44,685 nucleotides of DNA from a virus: IMG/VR virus record IMGVR_UViG_3300010885_010083, positions 1-44,685 of that record; one strand, given 5' to 3'. Of this stretch, positions 1-7,211 are shown in pieces. The notes under the pieces are model-generated. The model made no database searches. It had not been told where the DNA came from and was given only the letters and a program-made list of their open reading frames with translations. The stretch's first letter is position 1. Each line of letters starts with the position of its first letter. The position numbers and the translations under genes are program-made.

Positions 1-10
1 TATCTGCTTA

Positions 11-85
11 AAGTGAACTGCGTTCACTTGCTCTTTCGCTCACGCTCAGAGCATATTTGTAGTTATATGATTACTACGAAGTAGT
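11..85. repeat. Cluster of three short hairpins
   Basis: Three dyads follow each other: AAGTGAAC/GTTCACTT at 11-18 and 22-29, GCTCT/AGAGC at 30-34 and 48-52, and ACTAC/GTAGT at 73-77 and 81-85. The last is followed on the plus strand by TTTT, but no gene feeds into it from the left within the window. Their function is unknown. Confidence 0.55.
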
Positions 86-101
86 TTTAATATTATCTAG
101 A

Positions 102-320
102 TTAAGCGGTCACACTAAGCCCGCTAAGGGCAAAGTTAGTTGTGAACATTATCTGAGTTGCACAGTCACATAGCGTTAGAGCGGTTACAGTGGCGGTTGT
201 CCGGTACCACGAGCTCTGTCTTAACAACGGCGGCTTACAAATATACGCTATCATATTTGTAAAGCGTGGGGTTATGGTTAGTTCCCCATCCTTGGGCCTT
301 ATAAAATCTTCTTCAAACAA
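102..320 (-). CDS. Doubtful 72-aa ORF, TTG start
   Basis: This reading frame begins with TTG and has no visible ribosome binding site. I recognise no family. The composition (Trp, Cys, Tyr, several Thr) is not absurd for a protein, but a perfect 10-bp inverted repeat lies inside it and the region otherwise looks non-coding. It overlaps the end of another weak ORF (299-439) in a different frame. It could be a decayed gene fragment. Treat it as unproven. Confidence 0.15.
   Translation of the reverse strand: MFEEDFIRPKDGELTITPRFTNMIAYICKPPLLRQSSWYRTTATVTALTLCDCATQIMFTTNFALSGLSVTA
235..262. repeat. Perfect 10-bp inverted repeat
   Basis: TTACAAATAT at 235-244 and its exact reverse complement ATATTTGTAA at 253-262 flank an 8-base spacer. 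It could be an RNA hairpin or a dyad binding site for a protein. It lies inside the weak ORF at 102-320, which makes that ORF less convincing. Confidence 0.6.
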
Positions 321-439
321 TCAAACCGCGGCAGTTTAGCGATCTTCGTCCAGTGATGGATAGTGATTGAGTGCTTGCTTTCAGCGGCAAGGCTGCGGAT
401 CCCTGCGTAATGAAACCAGGTTTCTTCTGTTCGGCACAC
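299..439 (-). CDS. Possible 46-aa ORF with HTH-like stretch
   Basis: Downstream of the GIY-YIG gene, a frame opened by GTG at 437-439 reads to TAA at 299-301. An AGG lies about eight bases before the GTG. The peptide contains WFHYAG and then GIRSLAAESKHSITIHHW, which resembles a short helix-turn-helix. The frame stays open upstream to about base 510 without an ATG. It is offset by one base from the GIY-YIG frame, so it could also be a separated DNA-binding tail of that nuclease. I do not recognise a specific family; it may be chance. Confidence 0.3.
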   Translation of the reverse strand: MCRTEETWFHYAGIRSLAAESKHSITIHHWTKIAKLPRFDCLKKIL

Positions 440-468
440 GATATTAGCCTGTGCGAGCTTAAACTGAA

Positions 469-897
469 TTAAATTTTGTTGATTATGTGAGAGCCATGGA
501 CACGGACTGAGATCTGTCCGTTATAATATTCTTTTGATTCTAATACTTTGCGGTCGAATTGTTCACGGGCCTCAATGTAAGATGTTTCTGCTTTGCTTTT
601 ACAGTAGTGTAATATCTCGCGTGTGAAGTTTTCTTTGCCTAATAACTCGACATCTTTGTTAAGTTCTAAGTTTGAGCCATAATAATCTTGCCAGTCGCTG
701 TCTATTTTGCTTCTGATCTTCTTTTTCTTCTTTGTGCCGTTCTTTAACTTTACAGTCTTGTAGGTCGTTTTACTAAATTTTGCTAATTTTTTTCCAACAT
801 AGAGCCTGCCTGAAGTATTACACGAGATAAGATAAACAAATCCCACACAATCCTCGGGCAGTTCTGTAACTATAGCACCTTTATAGTACCAAGTCAT
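469..897 (-). CDS. SegE-like GIY-YIG endonuclease
   Basis: A protein of 142 aa. The N-terminus carries a GIY-YIG signature in the form FVY (residues 20-22) and YVG (33-35). A DYYGS element around residue 92 and an Arg/Glu-containing helix (AREQFDRK) near residues 110-117 follow, as in the SegE-type nucleases of T4-like phages. A Lys-rich stretch between the signature and DYYGS suggests DNA contact. The family comprises free-standing homing-type nucleases that cut related phage DNA and promote their own spread. It sits just downstream of the recombination genes and ends next to the repeat-rich region. The ribosome binding site is weak. The family call is good; homing activity is inferred. Confidence 0.75.
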   Translation of the reverse strand: MTWYYKGAIVTELPEDCVGFVYLISCNTSGRLYVGKKLAKFSKTTYKTVKLKNGTKKKKKIRSKIDSDWQDYYGSNLELNKDVELLGKENFTREILHYCKSKAETSYIEAREQFDRKVLESKEYYNGQISVRVHGSHIINKI

Positions 898-900
898 TGA

Positions 901-1098
901 TTATTTTGCAGCCTTGGCTTCCTTGCGAGCATTCTTCTCGGCAGTGATTTCATTACGACGAGCTTTAACAGCTTTACCTAGTTCAGCTAATGCTTTGCGA
1001 GCACGAGTACCTGCGGCGCTATTACCTGCTGTAAATTTTGCGTCCTCTGCTAAGAATTCTGCAAATGTTGCTTGTAGTTGTGTGTTAGTATCGTTCAT
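901..1098 (-). CDS. Hc1-like small basic DNA-binding protein
   Basis: A protein of 65 aa rich in Lys, Arg and Ala. The core pattern (a GN-AAGTRARKALAELGK motif followed by KARRNEI) resembles the N-terminal half of chlamydial histone H1-like protein Hc1 and its small bacterial and phage relatives. Such proteins bind nucleic acid non-specifically and can compact DNA. The ATG overlaps the stop of the upstream gene (ATGA), and an AGGAAAAG lies about seven bases before it, so translation is probably coupled. A role in packaging or masking phage or host DNA is inference. Confidence 0.6.
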   Translation of the reverse strand: MNDTNTQLQATFAEFLAEDAKFTAGNSAAGTRARKALAELGKAVKARRNEITAEKNARKEAKAAK

Positions 1099-1406
1099 TT
1101 TTTCTTTTCCTGTTTTGGTCTTCCTCGTTTAAGAGGATTGGCTTTTTTATAAGCAATTGCTTCTTCTTTGTCTAGCTTCTTTTGTAACTTGACATTTTCT
1201 TTGTTTTCTCTATACGATGAAAGACATTTTCTTTTTATCTCATCGCACAAATTAGACATTTCTCTAAGTTGTTCTCTTACTTTTTCTCCAGCTTCGTGAC
1301 TTTTATTTTTCACAAATAGGTAATGATAATTATGTAGATTTACAGACCTCTCTACATATTCTGAGTAGAGCTCCATATATCTATTAAATTCATCATGCTT
1401 CAACAT
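1095..1406 (-). CDS. Conserved phage protein, basic C-terminus
   Basis: I place the start at the ATG at 1404-1406, giving 103 aa. This overlaps the end of gene 46 by only 14 bases; the longer frame to 1463 would overlap it by about 70. The body is charged and helical, beginning LKHDEFNRYMELYSEY, and the end is basic with an AT-hook-like RGRPK. I associate the pattern with small unknown proteins near gene 46 in T4-like marine phages, but know no function. Nucleic-acid binding is plausible from the tail. Confidence 0.6.
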   Translation of the reverse strand: MLKHDEFNRYMELYSEYVERSVNLHNYHYLFVKNKSHEAGEKVREQLREMSNLCDEIKRKCLSSYRENKENVKLQKKLDKEEAIAYKKANPLKRGRPKQEKKK

Positions 1407-3174
1407 AATCTGTATCGTTACTATAGCTGGTAAAACCGTTTTCTTTGATAACCCGAAGTACATTGTTCACACGACCGACTAATTCGTCTTTGTGTGATAT
1501 CAAGTATATATTCTTTGACCGTTCTCTGGCCATCTTCTTTAGAACAGATAGACCGGATTCTACCCCCGCCGCATCCATGCCGGCGTCCATAAGCTCATCA
1601 ACAAATAATAAATTAATACTTTGATACAATCCTTCCCATACATCGCGGAAGGCAAAGCTCATACTTAAGATTAATCTGTTGCGTTCACCACGACTCAGAT
1701 TATCGAAATCGAGATCTTGTCCTAGTTGAGTAATCTCAACTGTGAGATCATTTTGGAAAACTACCCTATGCGGAAGTCCTAGCTTGTCGATATAGTAGCT
1801 CAGTCTCTTATTTAAGTAGGTCAGGTTCTGATCGATGATCTTTTTACGGATAAACGAATCTTTATTGGTTAACAACTTGTGTAAGAACTCTTGATGTTCT
1901 TTGAGTTTGGTTAGATTATTAACAGTATCCCAAGTAATTTCTTGAATAGCTGTATGTTTTAATTCTTCAATCTGCTCAGCATAAGGATTAACTTCAACAG
2001 CTTTGGCTTCTAATGATTTTTCTAAGCTGGCAAGATTGTTTTTATGACCTAATGCTTCCGCTTCTGTATCGTAAAAAGTGTTGGGCTTTTGTGGAATGTT
2101 GCCTGTACCTAACTCGTCTGCGATTTGTTTAAGTTGAGTACTCATCTTCTGAAAGTATTCGAGTGCTTCTTGATAATGTGTTGTAGCAATAGCAGTCATT
2201 TCTTCATGTTTGTGATCGTGAAGCTCTTGTTCACACGCATGACATGTCTTGTTTGCTAGACTTTCTAAGTCTTTTGTATACTTTGTTAGACTTTTTTCAG
2301 CTTGAATCACAGCAGATTCTAATGTAGCTTTTTGTTTGTTAAGATTACGGATCTTGGTATTAGCTTCATCCCACGCTTTTAAATCTATGTGTGCTTGTAG
2401 CTCAGATTCAATGTCAACTGATTCTAAACTAACAATTGCTCGACCTAGATTTTCTAAATCAGTCTGCTGTTTATTTTCCCAAGCACTACTTTTAAGTTGT
2501 AAACTATCTATGCTCTTTTGCACATTTGCGTTAGCAGTCTTAACAGCACTAATTGTAACTTCTTCTGCGGCAATGTCATCCTTGGTTTCTTTGACCAATA
2601 GTTTGAGGGCTTCTGCCTTTTCGCTGAGCTGAGTAATACCCAATAGTTGTTCAATGACTTCCCGTTGATCAGCAGCCTTCATTGACAAGAATGGTTCAGT
2701 ATATGTGTTTAATGCCACAAGATGTTTAAACATTGTATGTGACATTTCCAACATTTGTTCAATGGACTTCTGTGTTTCACGACTATCTCCTTGACTATCG
2801 TCTTCCGATTCCTCAGTTTTTAATTGATTATCATTGACATAAAGCCTCAATAGATTAGGTTTACGACCACGCTCGATACGATATCTAGTATTATTCTTTG
2901 CAAACTCAACGGTTACTAACATATTCTTGCCGTTAGTTTTATTGATCAAGTTTTCTTTCTTGATGTTTGTCAGTGCTTGTCCGTATAACGAATAACTTAG
3001 TGCGTTAACAATTGTTGTTTTACCTGTGCCATTGCGTGAACCTGTATCATCCCCACCTAGATCTAGGTTAGATCCAAGTACTAATGTTAGATTTTCTTTG
3101 TCAAAGTCTACTGCTTGGGTTTGATTACCCACGCTCATAAAGTTTTTTACTGTAAGGCTTTTTAATTTAAACAT
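1393..3174 (-). CDS. 46: gp46 recombination endonuclease subunit (Rad50/SbcC-like)
   Basis: A 593-aa SMC-type ATPase, close to T4 gp46. Walker A is GSRNGTGKTT at residues 45-54. A long coiled-coil region follows, interrupted by a zinc-hook CHAC at 311-314. The ABC signature LSRGE is at 493-497 and Walker B LLFVDE at 522-527. With gp47 it forms the Mre11-Rad50-like complex that resects DNA ends for recombination-dependent replication and degrades host DNA. Its start overlaps the glycosyltransferase stop (TAATG), so it should be co-translated in the 47-GT17-46 operon driven from the promoter near 5030-5057. All key motifs look intact. Confidence 0.96.
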   Translation of the reverse strand: MFKLKSLTVKNFMSVGNQTQAVDFDKENLTLVLGSNLDLGGDDTGSRNGTGKTTIVNALSYSLYGQALTNIKKENLINKTNGKNMLVTVEFAKNNTRYRIERGRKPNLLRLYVNDNQLKTEESEDDSQGDSRETQKSIEQMLEMSHTMFKHLVALNTYTEPFLSMKAADQREVIEQLLGITQLSEKAEALKLLVKETKDDIAAEEVTISAVKTANANVQKSIDSLQLKSSAWENKQQTDLENLGRAIVSLESVDIESELQAHIDLKAWDEANTKIRNLNKQKATLESAVIQAEKSLTKYTKDLESLANKTCHACEQELHDHKHEEMTAIATTHYQEALEYFQKMSTQLKQIADELGTGNIPQKPNTFYDTEAEALGHKNNLASLEKSLEAKAVEVNPYAEQIEELKHTAIQEITWDTVNNLTKLKEHQEFLHKLLTNKDSFIRKKIIDQNLTYLNKRLSYYIDKLGLPHRVVFQNDLTVEITQLGQDLDFDNLSRGERNRLILSMSFAFRDVWEGLYQSINLLFVDELMDAGMDAAGVESGLSVLKKMARERSKNIYLISHKDELVGRVNNVLRVIKENGFTSYSNDTDYVEA

Positions 3175-3998
3175 TATTTTGTTATTTCAATTAGTTTTGA
3201 ATTTATCTGTCCAAAGATTTTCATAAAATCCTCGGAAATTTCGTTTTCATTTACTAGTACATACTTGTTTTCATCTCTATTAAACATATCCTTACCTAGT
3301 TTTATTCTATTTTTAATATGTTCAGGATCTAAGAATTCTGAGGTGTTAAGTTCTTGGTGAGCAAAGCTATCAATTTTATATTGAATATCTTCAATAGCAC
3401 CCCAATAGGTTAAATGCCAACCGCCATTATCTATGATACCAAATCCGTGTCTAGCATTTCTTAGTCCTTGCGGAGTCTCTTCTCTTGCAACCTTATTAGT
3501 ACTAATGCTAGTACCTATCCAAGGTGCAACTTGTTTCTGTTTAAAGTTATAAGAAAAATGATCTTGTTGCACAACTAACCTATCCCATCCGTTTGAAAAA
3601 TAGTGTTTAGCAATGTCAATACATGACACATGAGGAATCTCATCTAGATCACTGATCATAATAATAGCATCGTTGTCGAATAATTCCAATGCTTTTGAAA
3701 TATAATTTCTTTGTGCGTGTTCGCACTTATGCGGCCCTGTGTTATAATCTCGATCGTGAGCAGGTTTGCGCTCGTAATTGTAATTTCTTCGATCTGTTAT
3801 AAACGGAAAATGCAATACTTTGTCTAGATATTTTTTATACCTGGACATATTATTCATAAAGTATAACGGTTTTGTATTACCGCTAAAGGTTAGATTTGAT
3901 TCTACAATCACAAAGTAATCTACATGATCGTAGAGATATTCTAATCTACCTTCAAGTATATCAAACTCGTTAAAAAATATAAAGCTGTCTACAATCAT
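3174..3998 (-). CDS. Glycosyltransferase family 17 protein
   Basis: A protein of 274 aa. It opens with the GT17 pattern DSFIFFNEFDILEGRLEYLY followed by VDYFVIVESNLTFSG (residues 4-40). It has HAQRNYI near 94-100 and an acidic DLDE at 117-120 that probably binds nucleotide-sugar and metal. Family members are related to beta-1,4-N-acetylglucosaminyltransferase III. The sugar acceptor is unknown; virion protein, modified DNA or host surface glycan are all possible. It is inserted between genes 47 and 46 and coupled to both by ATGA and TAATG overlaps, so it should be made with the recombination nuclease rather than with late structural proteins. Confidence 0.85.
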   Translation of the reverse strand: MIVDSFIFFNEFDILEGRLEYLYDHVDYFVIVESNLTFSGNTKPLYFMNNMSRYKKYLDKVLHFPFITDRRNYNYERKPAHDRDYNTGPHKCEHAQRNYISKALELFDNDAIIMISDLDEIPHVSCIDIAKHYFSNGWDRLVVQQDHFSYNFKQKQVAPWIGTSISTNKVAREETPQGLRNARHGFGIIDNGGWHLTYWGAIEDIQYKIDSFAHQELNTSEFLDPEHIKNRIKLGKDMFNRDENKYVLVNENEISEDFMKIFGQINSKLIEITK

Positions 3999-5008
3999 AG
4001 GTTATTATAAATTTCTAACAATGTATTTTTATCAAACTGTTCGCTCTCAATATTGATAAGTTGCTCAGTAACAATTTGATCAACACTTTCAAACTTAGTA
4101 TCTGGATTATCGTCTATAGTACCTTCTAAGTTTGTCTTATCTTGGATAAGACTAATTTCTCGGATATCATAATCTGCAATAAATGTTTCTTTGATAAAGT
4201 TCGCTTCTTCATAGCTAATATCGATATCAAGATGCACCTTTAAATGCATCTTTGATTTCATAATAGTATCTTTTTTATCAATCAAATCGCTGAGTTTAAC
4301 AGATCTGTACTTAGGACAGTTAGGCCAATTAATATAATTAGGTTCTCCGCCCCACTCTAGCGTCATCATGCCGCGATCGTCGTCCCATGTATCTGAGAAG
4401 TTGTGAGGAAAAGCATTTCCAATGTACTGTACTTTGCTATTAGTTTGCCGCTTATGGAAATGTCCGCTGAATACATAGTCTGGACTAGTAAAATCTTCGG
4501 CTCTGAGTTCGCCGTGATCGGGCATCTGTACCATTGCATTCATAAAGAACTTAGGTAATTCAAAATGACCGAATACATATTTGCTTTTAATATTCCGCAT
4601 ACCCTTCCACTCGTCGCCCACCAACCACGGTACAAGGGTAACATCGCCTAGAGTGGTGACAGAGTCTACGACAGTTACGCCAGGGATATGGCGTCCGAAC
4701 GCACTGCTATGGATGTCTCGCTTGTCCTTGTAGAACAAATCGTGGTTGCCTGGAAACCAATAGAACTGCTCAAAGGCAGCTCCTAGTTTTTCCAAACAAC
4801 GGAGGCTTGAATCTAATGTGAATAAATTTAGACTGTTACGGTTATGCGACCAATCTCCGAGAAAGATGCAAGTTTCCGCACCTTCTTGTTTAGCTTCTGC
4901 AATAAACCAGTCTACAAATTCTTCACAGTCTCGTAAATGTGTTGTTGAATTGGACTTAAGACCAAAATGTATGTCAGTAAAACACGCTACCTTCTTAAAC
5001 AAGGGCAT
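3995..5008 (-). CDS. 47: gp47 recombination endonuclease subunit (Mre11/SbcD-like)
   Basis: A 337-aa calcineurin-like phosphoesterase. Metal-binding motifs appear in order: TDIH (residues 11-14), GDWSH (51-55), GNHD (87-90), then FGHFE and SGHFHKR further on. It is the nuclease partner of gp46 for processing DNA ends during phage recombination and host DNA breakdown. The start is supported by an AGGAGA at 5015-5020, with a sigma70-like promoter just upstream. The 3' end overlaps the glycosyltransferase start (ATGA). Length matches T4 gp47. Confidence 0.96.
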   Translation of the reverse strand: MPLFKKVACFTDIHFGLKSNSTTHLRDCEEFVDWFIAEAKQEGAETCIFLGDWSHNRNSLNLFTLDSSLRCLEKLGAAFEQFYWFPGNHDLFYKDKRDIHSSAFGRHIPGVTVVDSVTTLGDVTLVPWLVGDEWKGMRNIKSKYVFGHFELPKFFMNAMVQMPDHGELRAEDFTSPDYVFSGHFHKRQTNSKVQYIGNAFPHNFSDTWDDDRGMMTLEWGGEPNYINWPNCPKYRSVKLSDLIDKKDTIMKSKMHLKVHLDIDISYEEANFIKETFIADYDIREISLIQDKTNLEGTIDDNPDTKFESVDQIVTEQLINIESEQFDKNTLLEIYNNL

Positions 5009-5028
5009 TAATAATTCTCCTAACTAAG

Positions 5029-5057
5029 AGTGTAGCAGGCCTTGATTTAAAAGTCAA
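5029..5057 (-). promoter_or_regulatory. Sigma70-like promoter for the 47-GT17-46 operon
   Basis: On the minus strand TTGACT (5052-5057), a 17-base spacer and TACACT (5029-5034) lie just before gene 47. The -35 hexamer overlaps the last bases of gene 55, and the start codon is about 20 bases beyond the -10. A 7-bp dyad (GCCTTGA/TCAAGGC at 5039-5045 and 5054-5060) covers the -35 and part of the spacer, so a repressor or an RNA structure could act here. Confidence 0.7.
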
Positions 5058-5968
5058 GGCAGTTTTTCTTCAGTTTCGCCATCTTCTTCGTCGCCGTAAT
5101 CTTCGCTCTTTGGCATACGCATATTTTTATATAGAATAGCTTGACGAGCAATCTCTCCTGCATATTCTTGCTGATTCTGTCTAGTTGAACTTGGAGTTAA
5201 TCCTGCCTCTTCTAGCAAATCGTCTCGAATATTTTGGCTCTTCTTTTCAATATTTAGAATACGAGTAAATGAGTTTGTTACTGCGGCAGTATAGTAAGCA
5301 AATGGGTTTTCTGATTTTGATTCGTCGAATTGTAATCCAATCTGACTTAGCTGTAGAATAGCTTGCCCACGCATTTCATCTATATAAGTATAACCTCGCC
5401 AATTACTACGCTGTGCGTAACGTTCGCTTAGTTTGATAAACATCTTACCTAAGTTTTCTGTAATGCGTCCGTGGTCCTTGCTAAAGTGTCCTGTATCTAA
5501 CGGACCTTTCCAATGACTCTTACCAACACAGAACAATTCTCCTTCGTCATTGAACTTCCAATGTTGGAACGGGGGAAAGTTTACTTTATCGTGACTATCT
5601 GCTGTAGTTTTGGTTGTCTTCTTACGACCGGGTGCTAGCGGAATATGATCAAATGTCATTATACGGATAATAATATCTGTTTTAGCAACAGTAGTGTAAT
5701 CCGGAGTGCATTCGATTAATTTGATTTTCTTATCGCCGCCGTTTCGAGCAATAGCAAATGCAATTAATCCTAATCTTTTAGCTCTTGCACGTTTAGCATC
5801 TGCTATAGTACGGATGTTAACCTTGTCTAAACTTGGTAAAATAATGTCGTGTTGGTTATAATCAGGGTTGGTAAAACTTGAATAACTGCATTTACTACGA
5901 TGTATTTCTGCTAGAAGATCTCGATTGTTTAAGTATTTTACTTTTCTTATTGTGGGTATAAGGTTCAT
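5054..5968 (-). CDS. 55: gp55 late-transcription sigma factor
   Basis: A protein of 304 aa. The second half carries the gp55 pattern: a region-2-like block around residues 181-245 (YAQRSNWRGYTYIDEMRG, then NPFAYYTAAVTNSF and TRILNIEKKSQ) followed by an acidic tail. gp55 binds host RNA polymerase core, recognises the TATAAATA late box and is activated by the sliding clamp. T4 gp55 is about 185 aa; here some 130 extra N-terminal residues precede the recognisable core. It has its own sigma70-like promoter (5994-6021), as expected for a gene needed before late transcription. The ribosome binding site is poor. Late-type boxes on both strands support a working late sigma. Confidence 0.88.
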   Translation of the reverse strand: MNLIPTIRKVKYLNNRDLLAEIHRSKCSYSSFTNPDYNQHDIILPSLDKVNIRTIADAKRARAKRLGLIAFAIARNGGDKKIKLIECTPDYTTVAKTDIIIRIMTFDHIPLAPGRKKTTKTTADSHDKVNFPPFQHWKFNDEGELFCVGKSHWKGPLDTGHFSKDHGRITENLGKMFIKLSERYAQRSNWRGYTYIDEMRGQAILQLSQIGLQFDESKSENPFAYYTAAVTNSFTRILNIEKKSQNIRDDLLEEAGLTPSSTRQNQQEYAGEIARQAILYKNMRMPKSEDYGDEEDGETEEKLP

Positions 5969-5993
5969 CTTTTTATTATTATTCCTTGTGTTT

Positions 5994-6021
5994 AGTATAG
6001 CACAGAAATGGCTAGTGTCAA
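5994..6021 (-). promoter_or_regulatory. Sigma70-like promoter for gene 55
   Basis: On the minus strand TTGACA (6016-6021), a 16-base spacer and TATACT (5994-5999), with the gene 55 ATG about 25 bases beyond the -10. The match to the host housekeeping consensus is strong and fits pre-late expression. Confidence 0.8.
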
Positions 6022-6046
6022 CCGTTTAGATATTAAAGTAGCAGAT

Positions 6047-6054
6047 TATTTATT
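6047..6054 (-). promoter_or_regulatory. Possible late-type box AATAAATA
   Basis: An AATAAATA octamer lies on the minus strand about 80 bases upstream of gene 55 in the divergent intergenic region. If used, gp55 would add to its own late transcription. It could be chance in AT-rich DNA. On the opposite strand, the weaker match GGTAAATA at 6055-6062 is the only candidate late box for the plus-strand tail operon. Confidence 0.3.
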
Positions 6055-6080
6055 GGTAAATAGCATATCAAGGAACAAAC

Positions 6081-6908
6081 ATGGCAGACTCCCCGATAAA
6101 TTTAGATAAGACAGCCGCCGCAAGTGCAGTAAAGATGTCTAAGACACAGATACTTGGTGATACCTCACCGGCATCTGGTAAATCTAGTTCAGGTTTTAAC
6201 GCTACTACAATATTAGGAGTTGTTGCCGGTGCTCGGTTGTTGTCTTCAATATTCAAAAAAGATAAACCGGCAGCTGCCGAAGTTAATATTACGAACGGTG
6301 AAGGCATGGATGATAGCCGTGTTAAGATTCGTGTTCCTCCTAAATATCTAGTAGATCTAACATCTGGAAGTCCGGGAAGAAACGAATTGAAAAAACTGGG
6401 AGGTATAATATTTCCCTACACTCCGAGCATAAGCTATGAACATAAAGCTGACTATTCAAATGTCCCTGTAATGCACAGTAACTTTGCATTAAACTTTTAT
6501 CAGCGTAGCTATGTTACCAACATTAGTATATCAGGGAAATTTACTGTACAAAATGATTATGATGCAAGCGTGTATCTGTCCACAGTTCATCTATTAAGAT
6601 CATTAACTAAGATGTTGTCCAGCGGTGAACCAAATAGCGGAAGTCCACCGCCAGTATGTAGATTAGATGCTTACGGGGATTTCATGTTAAAAAATGTCCC
6701 CGTTGCTATTTCTAATTTTAAATTTGAGTTACCCGACGGAGTTGATTATTTTACAATTAACGAGGGCCCTTTTAAACAAACTTCTGTTCCTACAGTTTCA
6801 ACAATTTCATTAACTCTAATACCAATGTACAGCAGAGCAGAAATGCAGAATTTTACAGTATCTGATTGGTTATCAGATGCTGGTGTTAGAAAATCAGGAA
6901 TCTTATAA
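6081..6908 (+). CDS. 48: Baseplate tail-tube cap/initiator protein (gp48/gp54-like)
   Basis: A protein of 275 aa. The N-terminal 60 residues are Ala/Ser-rich and include a short hydrophobic stretch. The body has the pattern IIFPYTPSISYEHKADYS and then PPPVCRLDAYGDFMLKNVP, typical of the beta-rich tube-like proteins that cap the baseplate hub and start tail-tube polymerisation. The position directly before gene 53 and the other baseplate genes fits gp48; gp54 is the alternative because the two are related in fold. An AAGGAA lies about seven bases before the ATG. It is the first gene of the plus-strand structural operon, and its stop overlaps the gene 53 start (TAATG). Confidence 0.6.
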   Translation: MADSPINLDKTAAASAVKMSKTQILGDTSPASGKSSSGFNATTILGVVAGARLLSSIFKKDKPAAAEVNITNGEGMDDSRVKIRVPPKYLVDLTSGSPGRNELKKLGGIIFPYTPSISYEHKADYSNVPVMHSNFALNFYQRSYVTNISISGKFTVQNDYDASVYLSTVHLLRSLTKMLSSGEPNSGSPPPVCRLDAYGDFMLKNVPVAISNFKFELPDGVDYFTINEGPFKQTSVPTVSTISLTLIPMYSRAEMQNFTVSDWLSDAGVRKSGIL

Positions 6909-7210
6909 TGGCCACAACCTATAATCAAACTAGCCCTTATTATTCTACAAGTAACAGCAATGGTTATCTTGATATAATCTCTTTTAGAGATATTGCAGCG
7001 CAAACAGATGATGTACTATTTGAAGTTACTAGTAATTATCATAACAGACCAGATTTACTTGCCTATGATTTATATGGGGATGTAAACTTATGGTGGGTAT
7101 TTTCGGTACGTAACAAGAGTATAATCAAAGACCCTACATTTGATCTAGTAGCAGGAGTTAAAATTTATCTTCCTACAATTGAAACTATTAAATCTTCGAT
7201 AGGGTTATAA
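6908..7210 (+). CDS. 53: gp53 baseplate wedge protein
   Basis: A protein of 100 aa. RPDLLAYDLYGDVNLWWVF (residues 47-65) followed by KDPTFDLVAGVKIYLP (74-89) is the LysM-like core of T4 gp53, which joins baseplate wedges around the hub. T4 gp53 is about twice as long; the C-terminal half is missing here. The start overlaps the stop of the gp48-like gene, so translation is coupled. Confidence 0.88.
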   Translation: MATTYNQTSPYYSTSNSNGYLDIISFRDIAAQTDDVLFEVTSNYHNRPDLLAYDLYGDVNLWWVFSVRNKSIIKDPTFDLVAGVKIYLPTIETIKSSIGL

Positions 7211-7211
7211 T

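Larger units (their letters stand above)
1..468. other. Gene-poor, hairpin-rich region
   Basis: No confident gene lies here. I see perfect short inverted repeats at 11-29 (8-bp arms, 3-base loop), 30-52 (5-bp arms), 73-85 (5-bp arms) and 235-262 (10-bp arms, 8-base spacer). The rest looks less AT-rich than the neighbouring coding DNA. Two weak minus-strand ORFs overlap it and are listed separately. I looked for tRNA cloverleaf elements on both strands and found none. It may be a structured RNA, a regulatory or intergenic spacer, or remnants of decayed genes. Confidence 0.5.

Noticed and set aside
1-468. tRNA genes in the gene-poor segment
   Set aside because: Hairpins are present but no cloverleaf with T-loop GTTCRA and matching acceptor arms on either strand.
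914-1132. Plus-strand ORF of 72 aa opposite the Hc1-like gene
   Set aside because: Mirror frame of a lysine/alanine-rich gene with no ribosome binding site or family pattern.
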